From assembly GCA_031292575.1 (NCBI GenBank), contig JARLGX010000003.1:62001-126000 (forward strand): a stretch of DNA of 64,000 nt, given 5' to 3'. The DNA is from Paludibacter sp. (GTDB lineage: Bacteria; Bacteroidota; Bacteroidia; Bacteroidales; Paludibacteraceae). Position 1 is the first letter of the stretch. Each line of letters starts with the position of its first letter. The notes beneath the pieces are model-generated. The model worked only from the letters and a program-made list of their open reading frames with translations, made no database searches and was not told the DNA's origin. A program made the position numbers and the translations under genes. Shown piece after piece: positions 1-8,360 of this stretch.

Positions 1-230
1 AAATTTTAATAACTTTAAAGTCATAAATACGGAATGAGTTAGATCATCAATCTTTGTTTTTGCAGTTTTTTATTCAGTCGTTACTATCAATCAACCAACG
101 TTTCGATTTAATTTGAACATATATTTACCGGATAATATTTTTAATCCAATCGGGAGATGTTGTTGTTCAAAACATTGTGTATTTCGGCCAGTAAATAGTA
201 ACTTTTTCATATCCAAGAGCATCACTTAAA

Positions 231-390
231 CACTCTGGAGTGTTATCGGGTCACTCTAAAGTGTGGCTGAGTCAGTAGCGAGTGTCTAACTCCCACTCTT
301 TAGTGAGACCGGGGCACTCTTCAGTGGGTCACAAACCTATCAGGAGTGTCTTTGGGTTACTCTTTACCGGGTTCGAGTCAGTCAAGAGTG
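231..390. repeat. Degenerate 21-bp tandem repeat
   Basis: The 12-mer CACTCTnnAGTG, a near-palindrome, occurs at 231, 252, 294 and 315. These starts are exact multiples of 21 bp, and decayed units fall at the intermediate steps (273, about 336, 357 and 378). The array is therefore a degenerate minisatellite of about eight units. It lies 160 bp downstream of the stop codon of the minus-strand gene at 551-1021. Nothing else recognisable is present in 1-550. Confidence 0.75.
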
Positions 391-550
391 TTATTGAATC
401 ATTTTTAAATGGAGTCAGGTGAGACAGGAAAGTCTCATTTATTCTCGAAAGTGTATTCGGCTCACTTTTTCAATATTCTTCAATAGACTTATTAGAAAAA
501 GTGAGGCTTCAATTTATGAAGCACTCACTTTTAAAAATACAAACATAACT

Positions 551-1021
551 TTACTTTGTTACTGTATCCGGTTTTGCTTTGGTTTTTTTAAAAAACACAG
601 ATAGTTGTTCGTAGATTGCACTAAGCCCGGGTATTTTATCTTTGTTTTGCTTAATGGAAGCATACACTTCGAGCGAACTTACCAGTGTATCGCTTCCTAC
701 AGCGGTGTATGTTTTCTTCACACCTTCCATCAATTCAGTGATTTGATTAAAAATCGGACTCAGGGTTTTAAAAAGTTGGTAATCGCGTATGAATTCTTCC
801 TTATCGAAGATAGCCGGAAGAATTTCTGGATGCGTTTCGAATACCTGATAAATCTGATCGACAAAAGGAAGATAAGCATTTCCGGGTTTGAACAGCGTGT
901 TGACTTCGGATTTCTGCAAGGTTGATAAAAAAGGCATCTTATCCTTTGCTGCGGTTAAACTTTGTTGAACTTCGGCTGCATCTGCAGCAGGTAATGTAGC
1001 TGAAATGAGATTCTGAACCAT
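551..1021 (-). CDS. Hypothetical protein, 156 aa
   Basis: I do not recognise this gene. The product is a soluble, probably all-helical protein with no signal peptide or membrane segment. It is rich in Leu, Lys and Gln, with a Lys/Thr-rich tail. The AT-rich leader and a run of charged, amphipathic helices argue that it is really coding, whereas the overlapping plus-strand frames lack such a pattern. It stands alone: its 5' side faces about 500 bp of intergenic DNA and its 3' side faces the 21-bp repeat array. The ATG at 1021 is the only reasonable start. Its function cannot be inferred. Confidence 0.65.
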   Translation of the reverse strand: MVQNLISATLPAADAAEVQQSLTAAKDKMPFLSTLQKSEVNTLFKPGNAYLPFVDQIYQVFETHPEILPAIFDKEEFIRDYQLFKTLSPIFNQITELMEGVKKTYTAVGSDTLVSSLEVYASIKQNKDKIPGLSAIYEQLSVFFKKTKAKPDTVTK

Positions 1022-1439
1022 TGTAATAGAATTTAATTGTTTATAATTTATTGAGATTAGATAAATTTTAATTCTCAGTACTGAAGTGTAGTTCTACACT
1101 TTATCTTCCGTGAAATTCTTTAATCAAGCGGCACAGTCCTTGCAAAATTTCGGGTTAAATTTGTCTGTCTCTTATATTTAATGCTAAGGTTTTGAGACAT
1201 ATTGCTTGGTTCACTATACTCCATCCGACTGTACCGCCTGTTAAGAAAACATCAGAGATTAATGATGCTGCAATATTATAGCAATTTTAATTAACAATCT
1301 CTCACAAGGCACTACCAAAGCACTCACAAGCTTCTAATATTTGAACTAAAAAACATTAACTAATTATTAACATGTGTATCTTTTTATGTTTTTAAAAAGG
1401 ATTTTTTTAATTGTATTCTATCTTTTCACAAATTAATTG

Positions 1440-1447
1440 TACTTTTG
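1440..1447 (+). promoter_or_regulatory. Candidate -7 box upstream of the sensor kinase
   Basis: TACTTTTG matches the Bacteroidota -7 consensus TAnnTTTG and lies about 70 bp upstream of the kinase start at 1519. A -33 TTTG at the usual spacing is not evident (the nearest TTG is 26 nt away), so support is partial. The rest of the 1022-1518 gap is AT-rich and shows no other feature. Confidence 0.35.
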
Positions 1448-1518
1448 AAGTGAAAAAACAGCCCTTAAATAGAAAATATTAGAATTTTGTGATAACTATA
1501 TATTGATAACCGAAAATC

Positions 1519-2865
1519 ATGTCCCCAAAACAAATTTTTTATCTAGCCTTTGCTTGCTTGCTGCTTATTTTTACAACTCAGGCATATCTGGTAAACGATT
1601 ATTTTCAAACCACACGGGCTGGATTAATAAGAGAATCGGATGCAATACTCGAAGAAGCTTTCAAAAAAGATTTAGAGGTAAGGCGAAAATTATTTAAAAA
1701 TTCAGAGAATGAAAATTTAAATTTGGCTGAACCAAATGCTTCGATAAACAAAACTACAACCTACGATTTCAGCAAAAGGAGCGACTATATTAACAACATA
1801 ATAGGTTTACTCGACTTGGCAATCAATATGCATATAAGTGACAGGATTCCAATCAATATCAACCATCTTGATAGTATAACCAGTTCGGTTTTGAACTCCA
1901 GACGCATTAATACTTCTTATTCAATTAATATAGTTGATCCAAAAACCGGAAAAATTTTTCAAAGTTCGAATCAGGATAAAATTACTCATTCCTTGTTTCA
2001 GATTTCATCAAAATATCTTACCATTGACATTATTCACAACAAAGCCCTCCAATTAATTTTAGTAAACCCGTTCGGCCTCATCATTAAGCGAATGGGGTTA
2101 ATGTTGCTCAGTTCACTGATACTTTCCATTATTTGCCTGTTTGCCTTCCGGTTTCTGCTTCGTGTGCTGGCAAAACAAAAACAATTGGTTGCTTTTAAAA
2201 ATGACTTCTTAAGTACCATAGCCCACGAACTGAAACGTCCGGTTGCCAGCCTTACTTTTAACTTAGATTGTCTCACCTTGCCTGCTTTTATCGACGACAG
2301 GCAAAAACACGAGCTTTTGGTGCACCGATCCATCAATGCTACAGCAGAACTCAATGATACCATTAATATGATTGTGGCGTTGGAAAAACTGCAGGAAGGC
2401 CTGTTGGTATTGAACAAAGAACCAATTAACCTGAAACGTTTATTCGAAGGTCTGAAAGAAAAATTTGTAAATTATCCTGCTAAAAAAGTAGAAATACAAA
2501 CGGTTTACGAGGAAACTGAAATCTCGGTGGCTGGTGACCAGAACTTACTAAACCAATGTTTTGCCAACCTAATCGATAACGCTATCAAATATTCCGACAA
2601 TGAAGTGCTCATTGTTATTACCCTGCATAAGGAAGGAAACTGGATCATCGTTTCCATAAAAGACAATGGATTCGGAATACCCGTTGAAAAACTGCCGGTG
2701 ATATTTGATAAATACAGCCGGGCTCATACCGATATAGCAAAAATAAATGGTTTTGGTATCGGGCTGAACTATGTGAAAACCATTGTTGAGAAACACAAGG
2801 GCGAAGTGGAAGTAAAAAGCCTGGTAGGAACAGGCAGTGAGTTTAAGGTATTGTTGCCGGAATAG
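1519..2865 (+). CDS. Membrane sensor histidine kinase
   Basis: This is an inner-membrane sensor kinase that would autophosphorylate and pass phosphate to a response regulator. Two membrane segments (about residues 4-22 and 192-213) bracket an extracytoplasmic sensor region of about 165 residues with no domain I recognise. The cytoplasmic part has the H-box AHELKRP with the phospho-acceptor His236, the N-box around N350-N354, the G1 box DNGFG at 382-386 and the G2 box GFGIGL at 411-416, so the catalytic ATPase domain is complete. No HAMP domain is obvious between the second membrane segment and the H-box. The likely partner is the OmpR-type regulator at 3429-4118, which lies on the same strand but 563 bp away, beyond a duplicated repeat block. 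The signal sensed is unknown. Confidence 0.9.
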   Translation: MSPKQIFYLAFACLLLIFTTQAYLVNDYFQTTRAGLIRESDAILEEAFKKDLEVRRKLFKNSENENLNLAEPNASINKTTTYDFSKRSDYINNIIGLLDLAINMHISDRIPININHLDSITSSVLNSRRINTSYSINIVDPKTGKIFQSSNQDKITHSLFQISSKYLTIDIIHNKALQLILVNPFGLIIKRMGLMLLSSLILSIICLFAFRFLLRVLAKQKQLVAFKNDFLSTIAHELKRPVASLTFNLDCLTLPAFIDDRQKHELLVHRSINATAELNDTINMIVALEKLQEGLLVLNKEPINLKRLFEGLKEKFVNYPAKKVEIQTVYEETEISVAGDQNLLNQCFANLIDNAIKYSDNEVLIVITLHKEGNWIIVSIKDNGFGIPVEKLPVIFDKYSRAHTDIAKINGFGIGLNYVKTIVEKHKGEVEVKSLVGTGSEFKVLLPE

Positions 2866-2934
2866 TTGATAGTGACAGTATTTCAGATTTGAAATGCCAA
2901 TATAAAAATTAAATGAAACAAATGTAATATTGCC

Positions 2935-3042
2935 CCAAGCCCCTAAAGGGGATGTGAAGAGTGGTTTGCGTTGTTTGTTGGCATTTGGCTAATCAAATCA
3001 TGACCGTGAGAACTAATTCCAAAATGCGAAATCAGATTCATA
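2935..3042. repeat. Intergenic direct repeat, copy 1
   Basis: A block of about 108 bp begins with the palindrome CCCCTAAAGGGG and ends in CAGATTCATA. It recurs almost identically at 3158-3269. The copies differ mainly by a 4-nt insertion about 75 bp in (GTGAGAACTAATT against GTAGAAGAACTATAATT). It lies between the sensor kinase and its probable regulator. Confidence 0.85.
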
Positions 3043-3157
3043 TAAGTAGTAGAAATTAAATAATGTCGTATTCTTCAGAAAATAGTTAGATAATACGGTT
3101 GTAATTTCAAGTCCCCTTTAGGGGATTTAGGGGCGGTTTTTAAATGTATTTTCCACA

Positions 3158-3269
3158 CCAAGCCCCTAAAGGGGATGTGAAGAGTGGTTTGCGTTGTTTG
3201 TTGGCATTTGGCTAATCAAATCATGACCGTAGAAGAACTATAATTCCAAAATGCGAAATCAGATTCATA
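3158..3269. repeat. Intergenic direct repeat, copy 2
   Basis: This is the second copy of the block at 2935-3042, also led by CCCCTAAAGGGG. The space between the copies holds a related C4/G4 palindrome at about 3111-3135, and another follows at about 3319-3344 (CCCCCTTTAGGGGG). The 563-bp gap between kinase and regulator is therefore mostly repeat-derived. I see no promoter matching TAnnTTTG in front of the regulator. Confidence 0.85.
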
Positions 3270-3428
3270 GATATGTATGTGCATTGCGGAAAGCATCCTA
3301 ATTTCTCAACGGTTACAGCCCCCTTTAGGGGGTTGGGGGCGGTTTGTTTTTTTAAAATCAAATGCAAGAAAAATTGTTTAGTTAACATATCCAAAACAAT
3401 CACCAATTAACTAATTAACCAATATCCA

Positions 3429-4118
3429 ATGAAACGAATTTTAATTGTAGAAGATGATGTAAATCTGGGCACAACATTAACCGGAGCGTTAGAAATGCAG
3501 GATTATGAGGTTCTTTATCACACCAATGGAGAACAGGTTATGACAAAATTCAGAGAATTTAAACCCGATGCAGTTATTCTTGATGTAATTTTGAATGGCA
3601 GTATTGATGGCTTTGAAATTGGAAAACTTATCCGTGCAGAATACAATACCCCGATTTTATTTACAACATCGCGCGACGGAAATGAAGATTTCAAACAAGG
3701 ATTTAGTATCAAGAACTCAGACTATGTGCGTAAACCTTACAAGCTTATGGAAATTGCATTGCGGTTGGAAAATTTATTATCCATTCAAAAGAGAAATGTC
3801 AAGAAAGAAAGCACGTTTCAAATAGGTCATTTTAGTTTTTCTCCCGACGAACAATCACTCAGGTACGATTACGAGAAAATTCATTTAAATAATTACGAAT
3901 CGGCTGTGCTTGATTTACTGTGCAAAAACATTGACACATTTATTAGTAGAAAAGAAATAATAGAACAAATATGGCACGAAAAAGATGCAAAGCTTAAAGA
4001 AGGTTCGCTCAATAATATCATTACAAGTTTACGCAAATATCTCAATCAGGATTGCCACATTGAGTTGGAAAGCCGGATTAAATTAGGTATTAAATTGAAA
4101 CTAAAAGACGCTGAATAA
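3429..4118 (+). CDS. OmpR/PhoB-family response regulator
   Basis: This is a DNA-binding response regulator. The receiver domain (residues 1 to about 118) has the acidic pair D9/D10, the phospho-acceptor D52 in VILDV, a conserved Thr/Ser in LFTTS and the Lys of VRKPY. The C-terminal part (about 130-229) is a winged-helix DNA-binding domain of the Trans_reg_C type, with the recognition region around SLNNIITSLRKYL. The length of 229 aa is normal for the family. It most likely pairs with the histidine kinase at 1519-2865. It is followed at once by a strong bidirectional terminator, so it ends its transcript. The regulon is unknown. Confidence 0.92.
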   Translation: MKRILIVEDDVNLGTTLTGALEMQDYEVLYHTNGEQVMTKFREFKPDAVILDVILNGSIDGFEIGKLIRAEYNTPILFTTSRDGNEDFKQGFSIKNSDYVRKPYKLMEIALRLENLLSIQKRNVKKESTFQIGHFSFSPDEQSLRYDYEKIHLNNYESAVLDLLCKNIDTFISRKEIIEQIWHEKDAKLKEGSLNNIITSLRKYLNQDCHIELESRIKLGIKLKLKDAE

Positions 4119-4119
4119 G

Positions 4120-4156
4120 AGAAAGGCCTGATTGAATTTATCAATCAGGCCTTTCT
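4120..4156. terminator. Bidirectional hairpin terminator
   Basis: A 16-bp perfect stem (AGAAAGGCCTGATTGA, 4120-4135, pairing with 4141-4156) with a 5-nt loop sits between the converging response regulator and dnaJ genes. T-rich sequence follows on the plus side. Confidence 0.85.
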
Positions 4157-4178
4157 TATGTTAGATAGCGTTGGAAAT

Positions 4179-5330
4179 TTATTCAAACATGTTCCGGAAA
4201 TGTGCAAAGAAGTTGCGTGAAGCAGCAGCATTCGGTTTTACATTGTCCGATTTACCAAGTTTTTCCATAGTTTGTTTTTCCTCTTTATTCAGATTTTCGG
4301 GAATATAAACGCCTATATTAACTAATAAATCGCCTGTTCCGTAGCGGTTCACGTTTGGCAATCCTTTACCACGGAGACGCAACACCTTACCGGGTTGAGT
4401 GCCCGGGGCAATGGTTACTTTTACTTTTCCTTCCACGGTTGGCACTTCCACCGAGCCTCCCAACGTAGCCATCGGCACAGTCAGCAGGAGGTTATAAATC
4501 AAATCATTTTCGTCGCGAATAAGTTCAGGATGCGGTTCTTCTTCCACCAGTACCAGCAAATCGCCGTTCACTCCGCCCCTACGCGCTGCATTTCCTTTTC
4601 CACTCATCGACAGTTGCATGCCTTCCATCACTCCGGCCGGAATGTTGATGGTGATAACTTCATCCTCACGCACTATCCCTTCGCCGTTGCAAAAAGTACA
4701 TTTATCTTTCACTATTTTTCCATCGCCACCGCAGGTCGGACATTCGGAAGCAGTTTGCATCTGTCCCAAAATAGTATTTTGCACGCGGGTTACACGTCCC
4801 TGTCCGTTACAGGTTGGACACGTACTGGTTGACGAACCGTGTGCAGCTCCCGAACCATTACAATGTGAACACGAAACGTATTTTTTTACTTTAATTTTCT
4901 TTTCGACTCCCGCAGCCACTTCGGCCAACGTAAGTTTGACTTTCACGCGTAAGTCGGAACCCTTGCGGACACGCTGTCCACTGCTCCGCTGACTCCCACC
5001 AAATCCACCGAATCCGCCAAAGTGTCCTCCAAAAATATCACCAAAATGAGAGAAAATATCTTCCATATTCATATTGGCTCCACCAAATCCACCTCCGGCA
5101 GCACCACCTAATCCCGCATGACCGTACTGGTCGTAACGTTGACGTTTGTCAGGATCGCTAAGTACCTCATAAGCTTCAGCAGCTTCCTTAAAATTCTCTT
5201 CCGACTGTTTATCACCGGGGTTTTTATCGGGATGATATTGAATAGCTTTTTTGCGGTAAGCCTTCTTTATCTCATCAACAGATGCCGATTTGGAAACTTC
5301 CAGTATTTCGTAATAATCTCTTTTGGCCAT
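4179..5330 (-). CDS. dnaJ: Chaperone protein DnaJ
   Basis: This is the Hsp40 co-chaperone that delivers unfolded proteins to DnaK and stimulates its ATPase. The J domain (residues 1 to about 70) carries the HPD motif at 33-35. A Gly/Phe-rich linker follows, then the zinc-finger region with four CxxCxGxG modules ([32 protein letters not shown]), and then the C-terminal substrate-binding domains. At 383 aa it is a full-length type I DnaJ. It lies 105 bp downstream of grpE on the same strand, the usual grpE-dnaJ pairing; dnaK is not in the window. The gap between the two shows no promoter match, consistent with co-transcription. Confidence 0.98.
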   Translation of the reverse strand: MAKRDYYEILEVSKSASVDEIKKAYRKKAIQYHPDKNPGDKQSEENFKEAAEAYEVLSDPDKRQRYDQYGHAGLGGAAGGGFGGANMNMEDIFSHFGDIFGGHFGGFGGFGGSQRSSGQRVRKGSDLRVKVKLTLAEVAAGVEKKIKVKKYVSCSHCNGSGAAHGSSTSTCPTCNGQGRVTRVQNTILGQMQTASECPTCGGDGKIVKDKCTFCNGEGIVREDEVITINIPAGVMEGMQLSMSGKGNAARRGGVNGDLLVLVEEEPHPELIRDENDLIYNLLLTVPMATLGGSVEVPTVEGKVKVTIAPGTQPGKVLRLRGKGLPNVNRYGTGDLLVNIGVYIPENLNKEEKQTMEKLGKSDNVKPNAAASRNFFAHFRNMFE

Positions 5331-5435
5331 AAATATAAATATGCTAAGTTGGCAATATGCTAATGTGTCAATAATTAAATTTTAAAATACATTTTTTCTG
5401 TGTACGGACAAGTCGCGACTTGTCCCAAACAAGAA

Positions 5436-5996
5436 TCATTCTCCAACCACGACTTTTGAAAATCGAATAACTTTTTCATTCATCGTGTAACCTTTGGAAA
5501 CACAATCAATGATTTTGCCTTTCATATCCTCGGTTGGTGCAGGGAAAGTAGTAACAGCTTCGTGAAATTCGGTATCGAATGCTTCGTTTTCTGTTGGAAT
5601 TGCTTTCACACCGTTTTGAAGCAAAAATGCAATAAACTTGGAATAAATCAGGTCTACACCATCTTTTACTGCCTGCACATCATCGGAAGTTTCCATAGCT
5701 TTTAGTCCCCGTTCAAAATCGTCAACCAACGGAAGCATATCGACTAACACTTTTTCGCTTGCTGTTTTCAGCAAATCCATGCGTTCTTTGAGTGTCCGTT
5801 TACGGTAATTGTCGAACTCTGCCATTAAACGCAGGTTTTTGTCATTCATTTCCGCATACTTCTGAGCCATTAACTCAAGTTCGTCTACAATTTGCTCGGC
5901 AGCTTCCTCGGTTGTTTCACCAGTCTGAGTTGTTTCTGTTGTTTCTAAGCCATCTTTATCTTCAGGCATTTCGTCGGTATGTTTTTGTTTTTTCAT
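5436..5996 (-). CDS. grpE: Nucleotide exchange factor GrpE
   Basis: GrpE releases ADP from DnaK and completes the chaperone cycle with DnaJ. The 186-aa product has an acidic, low-complexity N-terminus (Glu/Thr-rich, residues 1-40), a long coiled coil (about 45-95) containing DNYRKRT, and the C-terminal beta domain with MLPLVDDFERGL and the family ending GYTMNEKVIRFSKVVVGE. It is first in the grpE-dnaJ unit. A possible -7 box lies at 6046-6053. No heat-shock CIRCE element was seen upstream. Confidence 0.97.
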   Translation of the reverse strand: MKKQKHTDEMPEDKDGLETTETTQTGETTEEAAEQIVDELELMAQKYAEMNDKNLRLMAEFDNYRKRTLKERMDLLKTASEKVLVDMLPLVDDFERGLKAMETSDDVQAVKDGVDLIYSKFIAFLLQNGVKAIPTENEAFDTEFHEAVTTFPAPTEDMKGKIIDCVSKGYTMNEKVIRFSKVVVGE

Positions 5997-6045
5997 ATAA
6001 AACTTGAAATTTTGTCTTAATTATTTGAATCCAATCAGATATTTT

Positions 6046-6053
6046 CAAAATTA
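6046..6053 (-). promoter_or_regulatory. Candidate -7 box for grpE-dnaJ
   Basis: On the minus strand this reads TAATTTTG, matching TAnnTTTG, about 50 nt upstream of the grpE start. No clear -33 TTTG is present at 19-20 nt, so it is tentative. The rest of 5997-6285 shows no gene. Confidence 0.35.
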
Positions 6054-6285
6054 ATGTATAATTTATTTATATAGAAAATACAGAAAGTAACGCAAAGTTT
6101 TATTAGCGCATGTCTTTCAATGAACAGGTAACTTTTGCGGTACTTTGAGTCCCGGACGTTGTTTTATTTTTCAACACCAAGCTATATTGATTTTAACTAC
6201 AATGCAAGTTGAACAATAATTTTGCCAAAACACCCGAATTCCGTTTTTGGCAGAAATCGGGTGGCATAATGGCAGATGGCATCTT

Positions 6286-6376
6286 ACAGTTGACAGTTAT
6301 CAGTTATCAGTTATCAGTTATCAGTTGACAATTATCTGTTAACTATTATCTGTTGATTATTGACTGTTCACTGTAA
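6286..6376. repeat. Thirteen 7-bp tandem repeats abutting the dsbD stop codon
   Basis: From 6286 the sequence can be cut into consecutive 7-mers without a phase break. They begin ACAGTTG, ACAGTTA and three TCAGTTA, and then decay (ACAATTA, TCTGTTA, ACTATTA and so on) to ACTGTAA, which ends at 6376. The next base is the first base of the dsbD stop codon (6377-6379, minus strand). The array therefore starts exactly where dsbD ends. Confidence 0.85.
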
Positions 6377-8299
6377 TTATTTTCGATTCAGCCATTTCAC
6401 AAAATTAGCTGGATTTTCATCAAATGTGTAAGATTTGTTTAACGGTTTTCCCTGGTTATCGAGCATAACATAAAAAGGTTGAGCGTTGGCTCCGAATTTC
6501 GAGCGTTGCAAATAGCTCCATTTATCGCCAATTGTTTCGATGGAAGTTGTACGACCGTTTTCCTCCACTTCATAGGGTTTTGCAAGGGCAGCTTTATCGT
6601 CCACGTACAACGAAATCAGCACAAAATCTTTTTTAAGCAATTCTTTTACTGTCGGGTCAGTCCATACCGAAGCTTCCATTTTACGGCAATTCACACACCC
6701 AAAACCTGAGAAGTCGACAATAACCGGAAGTTTTTTTTCAGCTGCATACGCCATTCCCAAGTCATAGTCGGTAAATGCAGGATGAACATCATTGTTGTAC
6801 AAATTAAAATCCTGCGTATAAAGTGGTGGTGCAAATGCACTAATCGATTTCAGCGGTGCTCCCCACAAACCCGGAATCATATAGACTGAAAATGCAAACG
6901 AAATAATAGCTAAAAATACTCCTACAACCGATGTATGTTTTGATTCGCTGTCGTGCGGAAAACGTAATTTTCCGAGTAAGTAGAAACCTAACAGAATGAA
7001 TATCACGATCCAGATAGAAAGAAATACTTCACGGTCGAGTATCCGCCATCCGTATGCCAAATCGGCAACCGAAAGAAACTTAAGCGCCAACGCCAGTTCA
7101 AGGAATGCCAATACCACTTTAACCGAATTTAACCAACCACCCGATTTTGGCAATGATTTTAACCACGACGGAAAAAGTGCAAACAGACTAAATGGAATGG
7201 AAAGCGCAACAGCAAATCCTAACATGCCAATGGCAGGAGCCAATAACGAGCCACTCGACGAAACCTGCACCAATAATGTTCCGATAATTGGGCCGGTACA
7301 AGAGAAAGATACCAGTACCAATGTAAACGCCATAAACAAGATGCTGATAAAACCTGCTGTTGAATCGGCTTTAGCGTCAAGTTTTGTTGACCACGATGAG
7401 GGTAAAGTGATTTCGAATGCACCAAAAAATGAAATGGCAAAAACCACCAACAGAGCAAAGAAAATAAGATTGAAAATGGCATTGGTCGACAAACTGTTTA
7501 AAGCACTTGCGCCAAAAATCAACGTAATAAGAATGCCGAGAAACACATAAATAAAAATAATAGCCAATCCATATAAAACGGCATCACGTTGCCCACGCTT
7601 TTTATTCTCGGAGCGCTTCAGGAAAAAACTTACTGTCATTGGAATAATAGGCCACACACAAGGCGTAAACAATGCCAGAAAACCACCAATCAATCCGGCA
7701 ATAAATATAAGCCAGAGTGATGTTGTAGCAGCAGAATTCTTCGTTTCACCAAAACTCTTCAGTTCCTGAATAACGGGTGTCCAGTAATCGGATGTTTTAA
7801 CAGGGACAACAACAGCCTTTGTCGCTTCTTTAGTTGCCGGAGTAGCCGGAGCTCCTAATGTAAAAGAACTTTTACTCGGTGGCAGGCAGCTTTGATCGTT
7901 GCAAGCCATAAAATCGACATATCCTTTAACTTTTACTTTCGATGCATCGGTAAATTTAATTTTTTGAATAAAAACCGCTTCGTTTGTATACCAGTTTAAT
8001 TCCATGTCAAAATTAGCATCATGTTGCTTTAAAAGTTTCGAAGGTGCTTCCAGCTCTCCAACTTTTGAAGCGTTTTCTATGGATTCAAAAACAATGGATG
8101 TGGGATGAGGACCACCTGAAGGCAAATGTAAGCCATACAAATGCCAACCATCGTCGATAGTGGCATGAATTTGTATTTCGGCTGTATTGTCACCGGTTAT
8201 TTTTAGCTGTTGAGTCCACTTAATCGGATTATAAATCTGACCGAAACCTGTGAAAGCAATCAATACAAAAGCAATTGAAAAAAATAATTTTTTAGACAT
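6377..8299 (-). CDS. dsbD: Thiol:disulfide interchange protein DsbD
   Basis: DsbD moves reducing power from cytoplasmic thioredoxin across the inner membrane to periplasmic oxidoreductases. A signal peptide (residues 1-20) is followed by the periplasmic alpha domain with the Cys pair C133/C138 (ACNDQSC). The CcdA-like membrane domain follows, with about eight segments carrying the two redox cysteines in FTPCVWP and SFSCTGP. A C-terminal thioredoxin-like gamma domain has the active site CVNC at 535-538. All three redox pairs are intact, and 640 aa is normal. The gene follows sprA by 61 bp on the same strand and may share its transcript. The 7-bp array begins right at its stop codon. Confidence 0.95.
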   Translation of the reverse strand: MSKKLFFSIAFVLIAFTGFGQIYNPIKWTQQLKITGDNTAEIQIHATIDDGWHLYGLHLPSGGPHPTSIVFESIENASKVGELEAPSKLLKQHDANFDMELNWYTNEAVFIQKIKFTDASKVKVKGYVDFMACNDQSCLPPSKSSFTLGAPATPATKEATKAVVVPVKTSDYWTPVIQELKSFGETKNSAATTSLWLIFIAGLIGGFLALFTPCVWPIIPMTVSFFLKRSENKKRGQRDAVLYGLAIIFIYVFLGILITLIFGASALNSLSTNAIFNLIFFALLVVFAISFFGAFEITLPSSWSTKLDAKADSTAGFISILFMAFTLVLVSFSCTGPIIGTLLVQVSSSGSLLAPAIGMLGFAVALSIPFSLFALFPSWLKSLPKSGGWLNSVKVVLAFLELALALKFLSVADLAYGWRILDREVFLSIWIVIFILLGFYLLGKLRFPHDSESKHTSVVGVFLAIISFAFSVYMIPGLWGAPLKSISAFAPPLYTQDFNLYNNDVHPAFTDYDLGMAYAAEKKLPVIVDFSGFGCVNCRKMEASVWTDPTVKELLKKDFVLISLYVDDKAALAKPYEVEENGRTTSIETIGDKWSYLQRSKFGANAQPFYVMLDNQGKPLNKSYTFDENPANFVKWLNRK

Positions 8300-8360
8300 A
8301 TGAATTCTATTTTGGTCTTCTAACAGAGCTAAATAATAAAATGTTTATTTATTAGGAAAA

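Noticed and set aside
419-604. 61-codon plus-strand frame overlapping the end of the 551-1021 gene
   Set aside because: Low-complexity AT-rich sequence running antisense into a better-supported gene, with no start signal.
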